Positions 23,101 to 31,364 of a stretch of DNA of 64,000 nucleotides are shown here, in pieces. The position numbers and the translations under genes were made by a program. Every line of letters starts with the position of its first letter. The stretch's first letter is position 1. A model generated the notes under the pieces. That model was given only the letters and a program-made list of their open reading frames with translations. It was not told where the DNA came from and searched no databases. This stretch comes from Rugalucina vietnamica (Eukaryota; Mollusca; Bivalvia; Lucinida; Lucinidae), in contig OZ024870.1 in NCBI GenBank assembly GCA_964017185.1, positions 59,312,812 through 59,376,811 of the forward strand. Reading direction: 5' to 3'.

Positions 23101-26100
23101 CCAAGATGGCCGCCACGCCCATATATGGTAAAAACCACTCAAAAATATTCTTCTCGTGAACCAGAAGGCCGATTTTCACGAAACTTGGTATGTAGTGTTT
23201 GGGTCTACAGCCCATCATAATTTGATCAAATGATGACCCTAGCATGACCTTGACCTATTTTACGGCAAGGTCAATTTTGTAAACATAGGCTTTAACATGG
23301 GAAAAAAGTGAAAATTATGGATTTTTTGAAACTGATTGCAGCCTGAGGCCTGAAAAGTGATAGATGCAAAACAACTTATGAAAGTATGTGATTAATTTAG
23401 GTTAAGGTCATCTCTTGACCTTGACCAGTCTGTTGTCCATACACACTTTTCAAAGATCTTCTTCTCTGAAACTGCATGGCCAATCAAACTGAAATTTTAT
23501 ATGGAGCATCCATGGGTAGAGATAATGAAAGTTTGGTAGCAAAATCCAGGTCACATGACCAAGATGGCCGCCAAGCCCATATATGGTAAAAACCACTCAA
23601 AAATCTTCTCCTCCAGAACTGGCTGGCCGATTTTCATGAAACTTTGTATGTATTATTTGGGACTCCAGCCCATCATAGTTTGATAAAATGATGACCGTAG
23701 GATGACCTTGACCTATTTTACAGCAAGGTCAATTTTGGAAACATAGGCTTTTACAGGGGGGAAAAAGTGAAAATTATGGATTTTTTGGAAACTGTTGCAG
23801 CCTGAGACCTAAAAAGTGGTAGATGCAAACAACTAATGGAGTAGATGAAGGTATGTGATTAATTTAGGTCAAGATCATCTCTTGACCTTGGCCAGTCTGT
23901 TGTCCATACAAACTTTTCAAAGATCTTCTTCTCTGAAAATGCTTGGCCAATCAAAGTGAAATTTTATGTGGAGCGCCCATGGGTAGGGGGAACGAAAGTT
24001 TGATCACGAAATATGGGTCACATGACCAAGATGGCCGCCATGCCCTACTATGGTAAAAACCACTCAAAAATCTTCTTCTCCAGAACAGGCTGGCGGATTT
24101 TCGCAAAACTTGGTATGTAGCATTTGGGACTCCAGCCCATCATAGTTTGTTAAAATGATGACCCTAGGATGACCTTGACCTATTTTACAGCAAGGTCAAT
24201 TTTGGAAACGTAGGCTTTTACATGGGAAAAGGCGAAAACAATGGATATTTTGGAAACTGTTGCAGCCTGAGACATGAAAGTTGCTAGATGCAGACAACTA
24301 ATGGAGTCAATGAAGGTAAGTAATTAATGAAGGCCAAGGTTATGTCTTGACCTTGACCCAAGGTCATTTAAATATCAAAATTAAAATTATGGTTTTCTCA
24401 GAAATCACTGGGTTTGGAAACTGTTGCAGCCTGAGACCTGAAACTTTGCAGATGCAGACAACTTATGAAGTCAATAAAGGTGTGTGAGTATTCAAGGTCA
24501 AGGTCATTTCATGATGACTTCATATTCCAAGGTCAGGCTTCAGGTGAGCATTCTCAGGACCAATGGTCCTCTGGTTTATTTGACCACCAATTTTTGTTAA
24601 ATTTATATGAAAATGCTTGCTTTTGAAATTTGAAGTACATATCAATTTAGGGTACCAAAACACTTTAAGAGGTCCTGGGATTGAATTCCACTGGTGCTGG
24701 GTTTTGTCTCTGAGCAAAATGCATTAAATCCCCATAGTTCTGGTTATCACACATGAGGCAGTGACTCCGTCCTGACAGGACAGATAAATTGTAAACTTGG
24801 ACAGACTGACATTATTTCAACAATAGATGTTTATATTAGCTATTTGTATTGCGTCTTGCAGGAGTCGAAACAAAATCAGTAAAACTAATGGTTGCTGGCA
24901 CTCAAGGAATCTTTGATGTCAATATACAATACATTGATGAGGCAGCCATGGAGACAAGTCACATGACAGGGACTAGCCAATTGCTACTTCCAAGAGATGT
25001 TGATTCTCTGGCTTATGATCCAATCAGAAATCAGTTAATATTTCATGATGTCATGGAAACAACAATCAAAGCTTTGTCTCTCGCTGGAAATCAGAGGTGA
25101 GCTATTTTGGAAACCCAGCAGCTGAGTGTCTTACCATGTTCTACAGCAAAGAGCAGAGCATGGTGGCCTAGTGGTGGAGTTTCAAAAGAGATTCCAAGTT
25201 TCAAACATACCCCTGCTGTGTTGTAGATTTCAACAAGACACAGACACTCCTCCCCAGGCGGCCCCTTTGGCTGTGTCACTAAGAGCGCCGATTTCATTAC
25301 TGCATTTAACCATTTGATCATCTCGCTGGTGTGGCTTCGAGCCCCACAGGGGCACATTAGACAAGTCTAGTTCTGCTTGCAGATGTGTCAAGTGGTTTTT
25401 CTTGGGGGTTCTCTCGGTGATTGACCAGTCTCATACGAGCTGAAATAATCTTGAAAGGGATGTAAAACTGAATAAAAAATCCAGACACTCCTCAGTTTGG
25501 TTTTAAGACCGTCAAATAAACTGTTACATTTATTTCTGTTATACATACATTGTCTGCCAGTTAGTCACCAGCTGGACAATGAAGATAATTAAATAACAAG
25601 AAACATTATTTGAGCCGCCTCGTGGGAAAACCAACAATGTGGTTTCCGCACAGGTCCGACACAAACCGGCCTGTACAAGCACAGAAAAGAGCTAGAAACT
25701 TGAAATTTCGGATTTAAGTAGAAGAGAAATTGTACTATCCGAGTAGCGAAAACAAAGGCGCTGATCAGCTTCGCGGTTACCGCGAAGCTGATCTGCGCCT
25801 TTGTTTTTTTTCGCCTATGCAGATTGTTGGTTTTCCCATGGGGCGGCTCATTTCATGGGAAAATAATTGTTTTAATCTTCTCCAGTATAAGTGGAAAAAA
25901 GATGTTTTTGTAGGAAAATATTTTATGCTTGTCAGGCAACTGTAAGTTTGAATACCAGACATAATACTCAACACAGTATGTCTGTTCAAATTACAGAGGG
26001 GCAGATGTACCCACAAGAGACCTGTATTCTGATGTGATACAGCTGGAGGACATGGCATTAGATCCTGTGGCCCAGAATATCTACTGGACCACATACTTGG

Positions 26101-29100
26101 TACGTATGGAGCAAGAATAGGGGTGGGAGGTCATCTTCTGTACATTTGTCTCAGTGCTATTGAAATGAGCAAGGCAAACTAATACATACATGTACTTTAT
26201 CTTGTACATTACAATTCGCTGACTCTGATTACATGCCCTGGTGGAGACAACCAAACTCTGAATACTGTATTTGGCTTTTAACAAATGCATGTTGGCTTTT
26301 CTATAGTCTGTTTGTTAAAATTGATGTCGGGTGGGGAGCACGGTGGCATAGTGGTAGAGCATCAGACTCTGAATCGAGAGATCCTGGGTTCGATCCCCAC
26401 TGGCGGCACCATGTTATGTCCTTGAGCAAGTCACATTAACTCCTCACAGTACTGGTTAATATCTAGGAAGCAGTGGCTCTGTCCTGACATGACTGAAAAA
26501 TTGATGAGTGGGACATTAAACTTTGATACAAAGAAACAAAATTGATGTCCATTGTCTTCATGACCTTGGCTGCGATTGAGACATAAAAACCCTATTAAAC
26601 ACATGAAAAATGTTTAGATGACATTTCAGGGGTTCTTATTTGTTGGAAAGCTAGATGGTTCAGAAAGTGTTCAACTGATAAAGAAAAGATTTGACAAACC
26701 CAGAGGAATAGCACTGGACTTGGAAAGAAGGTACAACAAAAATAATCTGCTTGTGTGAACATGGAATTTGAAAGTTGCCTCCAGGTGCTGTTTTCATGAC
26801 ATTCTGTTTTATGATGTAGATTAGATCGGAAAATATTTTATGATGCATGTAATTTCAGTGATCATGTATGAAGTTTGCATTACTTAGCAAAGTAGGTGTG
26901 CTTTATGAGGTTAACTGTATAATCAATGTTTGCTTAGAACAGTATGTAAACGAATGACCAATAATGAACTGCAAAGATGATTTTGATTTTTGTTGCAAAT
27001 TATAGTGTGTGGTGTTGAACTTTAAAGTAAGCCGTAATATGAGCCGCGTCATGAGAAAACCGTATTTTTGCCTGGGCGAAGACAAAGTCGCAGATCAGCT
27101 TTGCAGTAACTGCGAAGCTGGTCAGTGCCTTTGTTTTCTCTACACGGATAGTACAATTCTCTCTACTAAATCCAAAATTTCCAGCCTCTAGCCATCTTCT
27201 GTAGCAGCACAGGCCGGTTTGTGTCAGATTTTGTCAGAAATCCCGAAGAGCGGTTTTCTCACATCACTGCTTATATGTTTTGATCACCCCATGTGTTTCC
27301 TACAGCTTCTTGTATTTGACAATCTGGGGCCAGAGTTCCCAGATTCTAAAATGCCATCTTGATGGAACATCCTGTATCAACATTCTCTATGTTCCTGGTC
27401 ATCCCAACTATATTGTTACTGGACCAGTCTATCAGTCACGTGACACAAAAGGCACTGGATCAGTCTATCAGTCACATGACACAAACAGTAGTGAACCAGT
27501 CCAGGGGTCAGGTGACTCAGAGAGGAGCATCTATTGGACAGATTCAAAACAAGAGCTGATCTCTAGCCTCTCACTGGACACTCGTGTTGTTACACAGATA
27601 CAACTGAATAATCACAGGTATGGCAACTTCAAATATTTTTATACAATTGCAACCAATGGCAGCTATTCATTGGTCATTTACAGCCTCATCTTGGTGCACC
27701 GGTCATATTTTAGCATTGTTAATGAAAAAAAAAATAGACAAAAAGTGAAAACTAAATGACCATAAAACTATTTTGTTAGTAAATAAGCTGCACTCTGTGT
27801 TTATATTCAGAAATCCTCATCCATTTGGTCTGGCTGTTACTCGTGATGCTATCTTCTACACTGACCTGAATACTCACAAACTTCACGGCATCCTCATGTC
27901 CGACACATCAATGATCTACGATGTTGACCTTGACCTAGGAAGTTTATACGATGGTCTGGTGCTTGATAAAGATTACAAATGTAGGTACATAGTTAAAATT
28001 TACGTTTCTTAGTAAATTCTTAGTTGCTGGGGACTAAATAAGCTTGGAATGGCCTACAATATGAGCCGTGTCATGAGAAAAGCAACATTTTACCTATGTA
28101 AAAAAAAAGCAAAGGCACAGATCAACTTCGAAGCTGATCAGCGCCTTTGTTTTCGCCACACGGATATTACAATTTTTCTATTCTGTAAATCCAAAATTTG
28201 CAGCCTCTAGCCATCTTCTCTGCTTGTCCAGCTCGGTTTGTGTCCGACCTGTTCGAAGACCACTGTTGGTTTTCACATGAAGTGGCTTATGTTGAATAAT
28301 TGTAAAACTGAAAACTTCATGTATTATTCAGAGTATGTGGACAACAACAACATCAAACAAACAAAAAAAGTAACAGAACAAACACCACCAACAACTACAG
28401 TAATAGTCTGTTACTTCCCTTTGAATGAGTATATGCTAAGCACAACAGTATGGCATAAAGTCACATTGATGACAAAGATCAACTGTGGCATTTACTAAAT
28501 CTGCACAGTGACCAAAGCGAGCTCACTGGATAGCTAAGATTACCTTAATTTAGACAGTGGCACCGAAGTGGTTTTGTGCCCAAGTGATTTTGTGCCATCG
28601 TTAGATTTCTAGCTTTTCTACTTGTTATGACATTTCATTACAGTGCAATCGAGTAATGCCTGTGCAGTGAACAATGGTGGGTGTTCAGATTTCTGCTTTC
28701 CCAGGCCTGGTGGTCTGTATGTGTGCCGATGTCCTCTCAACAAACATATGGGAACTGACAATAAAACTTGTCAAGGTTAGTTTTGTTTTTGCCAGTGGTC
28801 TTGGTCTGTGCGTTAATAAGTTTTAATTCTTCATTAGGAAAACTTGCCCATACAATATACAGACATTTTTTTCAGCTGTAAAAAATTGAAAAAAATTCAT
28901 TGGAAAAATTTCCATATATTTCTAACATTTTTGCTCAAAACTTTGATCGTGGGTACACATTAGAACCGCCTCGCGAGGCAGTTCTAACGAGTACCCACAA
29001 TCTATGTTTTAGAGCAGCAATAAGAAAAATAGGTATACCCCTGCATACCCCAGTTTTGCTTTATATAAGTGGGTATAGAGGGGTACACATCACATGGACA

Positions 29101-31350
29101 TGTTTTCCTGATGGGTTAGTTACTTGACAGAAATGTGATATTGACAAAATATCTGAATGAGACATTCTAAACTGTATGAAAAAAATTAAGAAAAAGAAAG
29201 AAAACATAAAGCAAAGCAATGCAGGAGGCCTTTGATCATGTAACTTCGTTAGCACCTAGTTTTATTTCTGATGAAGGAGTTTCAAGTCTTCACTAAACTG
29301 TCCAAAATTTTCAGATTTACAGCAAGCTTAAGCTGTTTCTAAAGCTCTCCGTTACAAGATTGGCCTTATGTGTTAACTTCAGAAATGAGCATTATAACAA
29401 CTAAGCCAGTTGAAGAGATACTGAGTGACAACGAGGCTGTATGGCAGAGTGGGTATGTGCTGACTGGAGACAACCAGGGGACCAGGGACAACGAAGGGAA
29501 CAAACTCTGGATATTAGGGGTCGCACTGGGAGTTCTGGCCTTTGCTGTGATTGTTTTGGTGGGTGTGGTATACTATGTCAGGAAAACCAGGTATAGGACT
29601 AGTAGATCTATGCAAACTCCAATCAGAAAAGTTTCAACACAGTGCCTTAAAAAGTCTTCATTTAGAAGTATGAAAGTGGAATGTCGTGAGGGATGGTGGA
29701 TTAAAAATTGCTATGATTAATTATTCTTCATTATATGATCAAATATGATTTTCCAAGGTTTTCAACATTCCCACCGAGACGTAGCAAATGTTAATGAATG
29801 ACAAAATCATTTTTGATCGCTATTTTTGCATAAATTCTGCAGAAACCTAGGAAATAAGGGTGCACTATATTTTACAGCCTCATCACATTTTCATAAGCAT
29901 AAAAGTTTTCATCCGGTGGACTTCAGTTACTCATCATTAGCATGTGTTTTGCCCCAGTAACAAGCATAAAAAAGCCATGTATTAACAGCAAGCGTGCATG
30001 AGAATCGCTATATTAATACATGGCTTTCTTTTCATTATTAATATCATGTGACACATGTATTTATGCAATAATAAGTATTAAAGTTAACAGCATGATCAAT
30101 TAATAATGCCTTTTTGGCATTAATTTTATTTTCAATAATTTCACTAAGTCATATTCAAGATTTTTGCTAAAATGATCTGTTTCCTATGAATAATATCTTT
30201 TAGGAGACAGGCTATGCAACTGCCTAAAGTTCTGCGCTACCATAAAGATGAAAAATCAGAGGAATTCAAGGGGTTGGTTCATAACGAGGATCTTCCAAAC
30301 ATTGACTCTAGGATTGAGGTTAGATCTACAAATACTTCAGACATTAGATCTGTAAATACTGTTAGTTTAGAAATGCTTGCAATAACAAGATCTACAAATA
30401 CTTCAGACATTAGATCTGTAAATACTGTTAGTTTAGAAATGCTTGCAATAACTTTTTTGCTAATTGTATGCATTCATTGTTTCACCAAGCCAAAACCACA
30501 GACTTCATGGTTACTGGCTGGCAAATTCAAATTGCATTTTTTTTTTTGGTAATAGAAAATTCTGTAAATAAAAATACAATGTACTCTGCATTTACAGTGC
30601 AAGGAATGAAGCTTTAAATGAGAAAAATCGATTTTCATTTGAGTTGATTAATATGGTAGCAATCCACAAGCTGAGGTGTGTGTTTGTAAATATAGGACTG
30701 GTGTTTCTTCATTTAAACGAAAACTTGCCCCTGCAATATATGGAGATTTTTTTTCAAAAGCAAAACATGAAAATTTCATTGGAAAAATTTTGTTATTTTC
30801 AATAATTTTTCTTAAAACATTGATTGTGGGTACACGTTAGAACCGTCTCGGCGAGGCGGTTCTAACGAGTACCCACAATCTACGTTTTGGAGCAAAAATA
30901 GGTATACCCCTGCATACCCCAGTTTTACTATATAAAAGTGGGGTTTAAGGGGGTATTCAATACATGGACATGTTATCCTGATGTTCAAGAACACTGACAG
31001 CTTTCACAACAAAGGAAACTGGATATAAGCACAGTCTGACTAGTTTTTCACTGCCCACTATGATTTTTTCAAGCTTTTATACTATAAAGCACTTCAACAT
31101 TCCTTTAGTTCCAAAATTTCTTGTCTATTGCTAATATGGCCAATATCTTCACATCCCATATTGTAAGATAAAAAATTATTTATTACAATTTAAGCCAATG
31201 CATATCCATATTTTGCAGCTTGAGTATGTAGAGTGCATGACAGGACGGCGTCCACGAGAAACATCCATGATATCGGCCGACTCTGCCTTCACAGAAGCTC
31301 GTACAGATATTAACAGCAATTCTTCACTTGGATCTCTCCTGGCTGCATAA
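11038..31350 (+). CDS. LDL-receptor-like protein, multi-exon gene (5' end missing)
   Basis: Fourteen exons join without a phase error into about 715 codons plus one base from an unseen upstream exon. Order of modules: LDLa x3 (about residues 1-128), EGF x2 (129-213), YWTD six-blade-type propeller (about 214-520), EGF (about 521-564), stalk, one transmembrane helix ([20 protein letters not shown]), and a cytoplasmic tail of about 85 residues. This is the core LDLR plan with fewer LDLa repeats than vertebrate LDLR. Such receptors bind lipoproteins or other ligands at the cell surface and release them in endosomes through the propeller. The tail has no NPxY internalisation motif. No signal peptide or promoter was found; these probably lie in an exon between 7.6 and 10.9 kb or left of the window. 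The introns are MITE-, SINE- and tandem-repeat-rich. The ligand is unknown. Confidence 0.85.
11220..11371. mobile_element. Small TIR element, CAACCTCNTTATAA family
   Basis: Starts CAACCTCATTATAAAGC and ends GTTATAATGAGGTTTA, inverted. Lies in intron 1 just after the donor. Relatives at 5300, about 11709 (CAACCTCGTTATAATGTG, one end clear), 32277 and about 51250. Confidence 0.55.
12170..12292 (+). CDS. LDLR-like exon 2 (LDLa-2, two cysteines missing)
   Basis: Acceptor CTTTTTTGCAG, donor ATTG|GTGGGT, phase 1-1, 41 codons. Encodes [20 protein letters not shown] then [16 protein letters not shown]. Cysteines I, II, III and V are present; IV (R in WVRD) and VI are absent. The calcium motif D-x-SDE is kept. 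In this fold IV and VI normally pair, so exactly one disulphide has been lost. Confidence 0.87.
12866..13443 (+). repeat. Unclassified dispersed repeat, plus-strand copy
   Basis: About 580 bp from TTGCTTGGCCCACCGGGGTC to GATCTTTGCCTACTTGTACC, closely matching the reverse complement of 56828-57408 with a few percent differences by eye. Probably a transposon fragment; no reverse transcriptase, integrase or transposase motif was recognised. Confidence 0.75.
13446..13670. mobile_element. MITE, TGAGCCGC family, left end degraded
   Basis: Family core with GTGAGAAAACCGGATTTTTG, AGCTTCGAAGTAACTGCAAA and GATCAGCGCCATTGTTTTCG. Directly follows the dispersed repeat, suggesting one inserted beside or into the other. 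Confidence 0.7.
13716..15697. mobile_element. HINE/pearl-like element with ~168-bp tandem repeats
   Basis: TAGCTCACCTGAGCCGAAGG at left; CAGGTGAGC, stem-loop AGGACCAATGGTCCT and CTAG at right. The body has about ten tandem units of about 168 bp, each with CCCACAGCTTTGATATTTGG, CTAATGGTCCTCTACATAAA and GGTCAAATTTGGCCACGCCC. CTAG after a 3' stem-loop matches the CTRR rule for Helitron-type ends. Lies in intron 2 of the LDLR-like gene. Confidence 0.65.
15789..15917 (+). CDS. LDLR-like exon 3 (LDLa-3)
   Basis: Acceptor TTGTCATAG, donor TGTG|GTGAGG, phase 1-1, 43 codons. Encodes [38 protein letters not shown]: a six-cysteine LDLa module with an intact calcium motif. Confidence 0.88.
15964..16150 (+). 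mobile_element. tRNA-derived SINE (second family)
   Basis: A-box-like TAGCTTGGTTGTAGAGC and B-box GGGTTCAATCC head, then CACATTAACTCCCCAGAGTA, GGGTAATACT and CTGACATGACTGAAGAAC. Same family as 26335-26540 and 32597-32780. Confidence 0.7.
16189..16424. mobile_element. MITE, TGAGCCGC family, intact TIRs
   Basis: TGAGCCGCCTCATGGGAAAA at left and TTTTCCCATGAGGCGGCTCA at right are perfect inverted repeats. Central palindrome GATCAGCTTCGCGG/CCGCGAAGCTGATC. Flanks TTAAT/ATTTT fit a TA-type target. Confidence 0.85.
16520..16687. mobile_element. Possible hAT-type MITE
   Basis: Starts CAGGGGCGGATCCACCAGG and ends AACCCCCCTCTATTCTGCCGCTG, an imperfect inverted pair (CAGxGGC). An obvious 8-bp target duplication is not seen. 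Confidence 0.4.
16897..17007 (+). CDS. LDLR-like exon 4 (EGF-1)
   Basis: Acceptor TGTTCTCAG, donor TTGG|GTAGGT, phase 1-1, 37 codons. Encodes [33 protein letters not shown]: six cysteines in EGF spacing. A MITE begins 19 bases after the donor. Confidence 0.88.
17027..17239. mobile_element. MITE, TGAGCCGC family, reverse-oriented core
   Basis: TGAGCCGCCTCACAGG at left and CCTCACGAGGCGGCTCA at right, flanked by TA (CTATATGAG/CTCATATAC). Internal palindrome GATCAGCTTCGCGC/CACTGCGAAGCTGATC. It starts 19 bp downstream of the exon 4 donor. Confidence 0.85.
17343..17677. repeat. Foldback with ~105-nt arms
   Basis: CATGAGTATAGAGTTCTTTT and ACTCAGAGCAAAAGTTTTTA at left are mirrored at right by TAAAAACTTTTGCTCTGAGT and AAAAGAACTCTATACTCATG. 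The arms continue through CCTGGAATTTT and CTTCATCTGCAGGTAAACTG, closing on a roughly 110-nt loop. In intron 4, between two MITEs. Confidence 0.8.
17807..18061. mobile_element. MITE, TGAGCCGC family, duplicated palindrome arm
   Basis: TGAGCCGCCTTGTGGGAAAA at left, TTTTCCCATGGGGCGGCTCA at right. The CTGATCAGCTTCGCGGT arm is present twice in tandem before the complementary arm. Confidence 0.85.
18185..18328 (+). CDS. LDLR-like exon 5 (EGF-2, calcium-binding type)
   Basis: Acceptor GCCTTTCTAG, donor ACGG|GTATGA, phase 1-1, 48 codons. Starts DEDEC and continues [20 protein letters not shown]: the D-x-D/E-C start and the N...GSFxCxC pattern of calcium-binding EGF modules. An extra stretch KPRNQTG follows the last cysteine. 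Confidence 0.88.
18616..18860 (+). mobile_element. tRNA-derived SINE (Ser/Leu-type head), full length
   Basis: Head with A-box TGGCCGAGTGGTTAAGG and B-box GGGTTCGCGCC, then CAAGCCAAGTTCTGCTTGCG, TTTCGCCCCACCTACCGATT, CTTGAAAGGGACGTAAAATT and an A-rich tail. The head resembles tRNAs with a long variable arm. In intron 5. Confidence 0.8.
18986..19894. mobile_element. HINE/pearl-like element, AGCTCACCTGAG family
   Basis: TAGCTCACCTGAGCCGAAGG start with a GTCCGTCCGTC microsatellite tract; CAGGTGAGCG, stem-loop AGGACCAATGGTCCT and CTGG at the end. Body units carry CACATGACCAAGATGGCCGC and GATGACCTTGACCTATTTTA. Confidence 0.65.
20321..22437. mobile_element. HINE/pearl-like element with ~455-bp repeats, first of a pair
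   Basis: Same ends as 18986-19894. The composite unit (ACACTTTTCAAAGATCTTCT to CTTGACCTTGGCCAGTCTG) recurs about every 450-470 bp, expanding the element to 2.1 kb. Immediately followed head-to-tail by another copy. Confidence 0.65.
22439..24574. mobile_element. HINE/pearl-like element, second of a tandem pair
   Basis: Starts TTAGCTCACCTGAGCC directly after the preceding element's CCTCTGC end. Same composite repeats; ends AGGACCAATGGTCCTCTGG. The pair makes up most of intron 5. Confidence 0.65.
24668..24790 (+). mobile_element. SINE fragment (second family)
   Basis: GGTCCTGGGATTGAATTCCA, GTGCTGGGTTTTGTCTCTGA and TGACTCCGTCCTGACAGGA match the 26335-26540 family without the A-box half. Confidence 0.55.
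24862..25096 (+). CDS. LDLR-like exon 6 (propeller start)
   Basis: Acceptor GCGTCTTGCAG, donor CAGAG|GTGAGC; phase 1 in, phase 2 out. Encodes [20 protein letters not shown], with the propeller pattern of an aliphatic-x-D turn followed by a YWTD-like LIFHD strand. Confidence 0.85.
25155..25485 (+). mobile_element. Compound SINE fragments
   Basis: A head-like GGTGGCCTAGTGGTGGAGTT of one family, then CATTTGATCATCTCGCTGGT, GTGGCTTCGAGCCCC and CTTGAAAGGGATGTAAAACT of the other. Probably nested or recombined insertions in intron 6. Confidence 0.5.
25611..25850. mobile_element. MITE, TGAGCCGC family, intact
   Basis: TGAGCCGCCTCGTGGGAAAA at left and TTTTCCCATGGGGCGGCTCA at right; perfect core CAGCTTCGCGGTTACCGCG. 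In intron 6. Confidence 0.87.
25997..26099 (+). CDS. LDLR-like exon 7 (propeller)
   Basis: Acceptor CAAATTACAG, donor TACTTG|GTACGT; phase 2 in, phase 0 out. Encodes [16 protein letters not shown], a clear YWTD-type repeat. Confidence 0.87.
26335..26540 (+). mobile_element. tRNA-derived SINE with near-intact tRNA-like head
   Basis: GGTGGCATAGTGGTAGAGC A-box, AGACTCTGAATCGAGAG anticodon-arm-like segment (a CTG, Gln-like reading), B-box GGGTTCGATCC and GGCGGCACCA, then the SINE body and TACAAAGAAACAAAA tail. In intron 7. The shared body tail identifies it as a SINE, not a functional tRNA. Confidence 0.75.
26630..26730 (+). CDS. LDLR-like exon 8 (propeller)
   Basis: Acceptor GACATTTCAG, donor AGAAG|GTACAA; phase 0 in, phase 2 out. 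Encodes [34 protein letters not shown]: the P-x-G-I-A-L-D strand typical of YWTD repeats. Confidence 0.87.
27040..27273. mobile_element. MITE, TGAGCCGC family, diverged
   Basis: TGAGCCGCGTCATGAGAAAAC at left, degraded GTTTTCTCACATCACTGCTTA at right; core CAGATCAGCTTTGCAGTAAC. Ends about 30 bp before the exon 9 acceptor. Confidence 0.75.
27306..27617 (+). CDS. LDLR-like exon 9 (propeller with 12-residue repeats)
   Basis: Acceptor GTTTCCTACAG, donor CACAG|GTATGG; phase 2 to phase 2. Blade strands FLYLTIWGQ and [18 protein letters not shown] are separated by a polar insertion of roughly 34 residues made of three degenerate repeats ([34 protein letters not shown]). The insertion sits before the YWTD strand, in an expected surface loop. 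Confidence 0.87.
27421..27522 (+). repeat. Coding 36-bp tandem repeat (36+36+30)
   Basis: GGACCAGTCTATCAGTCACG at 27421, GGATCAGTCTATCAGTCACA at 27457 and GAACCAGTCCAGGGGTCAGG at 27493. Unit length is divisible by three, so copy-number change keeps the frame. Confidence 0.85.
27811..27980 (+). CDS. LDLR-like exon 10 (last propeller blade)
   Basis: Acceptor TTATATTCAG, donor CAAAT|GTAGGT; phase 2 in, phase 1 out. Encodes [29 protein letters not shown] and FYTD are the HPFGLAV/YWTD pair seen before the last blade in LDLR relatives. Confidence 0.88.
28062..28289. mobile_element. MITE, TGAGCCGC family, diverged
   Basis: TGAGCCGTGTCATGAGAAAA at left, GTTTTCACATGAAGTGGCTTA at right; short core CAACTTCGAAGCTGATC. 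In intron 10. Confidence 0.75.
28644..28775 (+). CDS. LDLR-like exon 11 (EGF-3)
   Basis: Acceptor CATTTCATTACAG, donor CAAG|GTTAGT; phase 1-1, 44 codons. Encodes [39 protein letters not shown]: the EGF module that closes an LDLR propeller (NxCxxNNGGCSxxC). Confidence 0.9.
28845..29120. mobile_element. Palindromic MITE, GTGGGTACACNTTAGAACC family
   Basis: Inverted arms GTGGGTACACATTAGAACC and GGCAGTTCTAACGAGTACCCAC meet at CGCGAGG. A right part with GGGTATAGAGGGGTACACAT and CACATGGACATGTTTTCCTG follows. In intron 11. Confidence 0.65.
29383..29590 (+). CDS. LDLR-like exon 12 (stalk and transmembrane helix)
   Basis: Acceptor TGTTAACTTCAG, donor ACCAG|GTATAG; phase 1 in, phase 2 out. A polar Thr/Asp/Asn-rich stalk is followed by a hydrophobic helix ([20 protein letters not shown]) and a basic stop-transfer YYVRKTR, indicating type I topology. 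Confidence 0.88.
30204..30318 (+). CDS. LDLR-like exon 13 (cytoplasmic tail, first part)
   Basis: Acceptor TATCTTTTAG; phase 2 in. Reads [20 protein letters not shown] then [18 protein letters not shown]. The donor chosen is ATTGAG|GTTAGA, giving phase 0 and joining exon 14 in frame. If this donor is not used the frame stays open to a stop at 30550-30552 through a 66-bp tandem repeat, giving a different tail. Confidence 0.7.
30322..30453 (+). repeat. 66-bp direct tandem duplication at the exon 13 donor
   Basis: Two copies (30322-30387 and 30388-30453) beginning AGATCTACAAATACTTCAGA differ only at their last base. Length is 22 codons and the frame stays open across both. It begins three bases past the predicted GT donor. 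Confidence 0.95.
30716..30985. mobile_element. Palindromic MITE, GTGGGTACACGTTAGAACC family
   Basis: GATTGTGGGTACACGTTAGA and its complement TCTAACGAGTACCCACAATC surround TCGGCGAGG. Ends with CATGGACATGTTATCCTGATG. In intron 13. Confidence 0.7.
31219..31350 (+). CDS. LDLR-like exon 14 (tail end and stop)
   Basis: Acceptor CATATTTTGCAG; phase 0. Encodes [43 protein letters not shown] and stop TAA. Polar, Ser/Thr-rich composition fits a receptor tail. No NPxY. A TGAGCCGC MITE starts 14 bp after the stop and so probably lies in the 3' UTR. Confidence 0.7.
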   Translation, partial: LEYVECMTGRRPRETSMISADSAFTEARTDINSNSSLGSLLAA

Positions 31351-31364
31351 AATTTTAAACCATA

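Noticed and set aside
26335-26410. tRNA-Gln-like gene
   Set aside because: The tRNA-like head is followed by a SINE body shared with 15964-16150 and 32597-32780, and the anticodon arm pairs poorly. It is a SINE head, not a tRNA gene.
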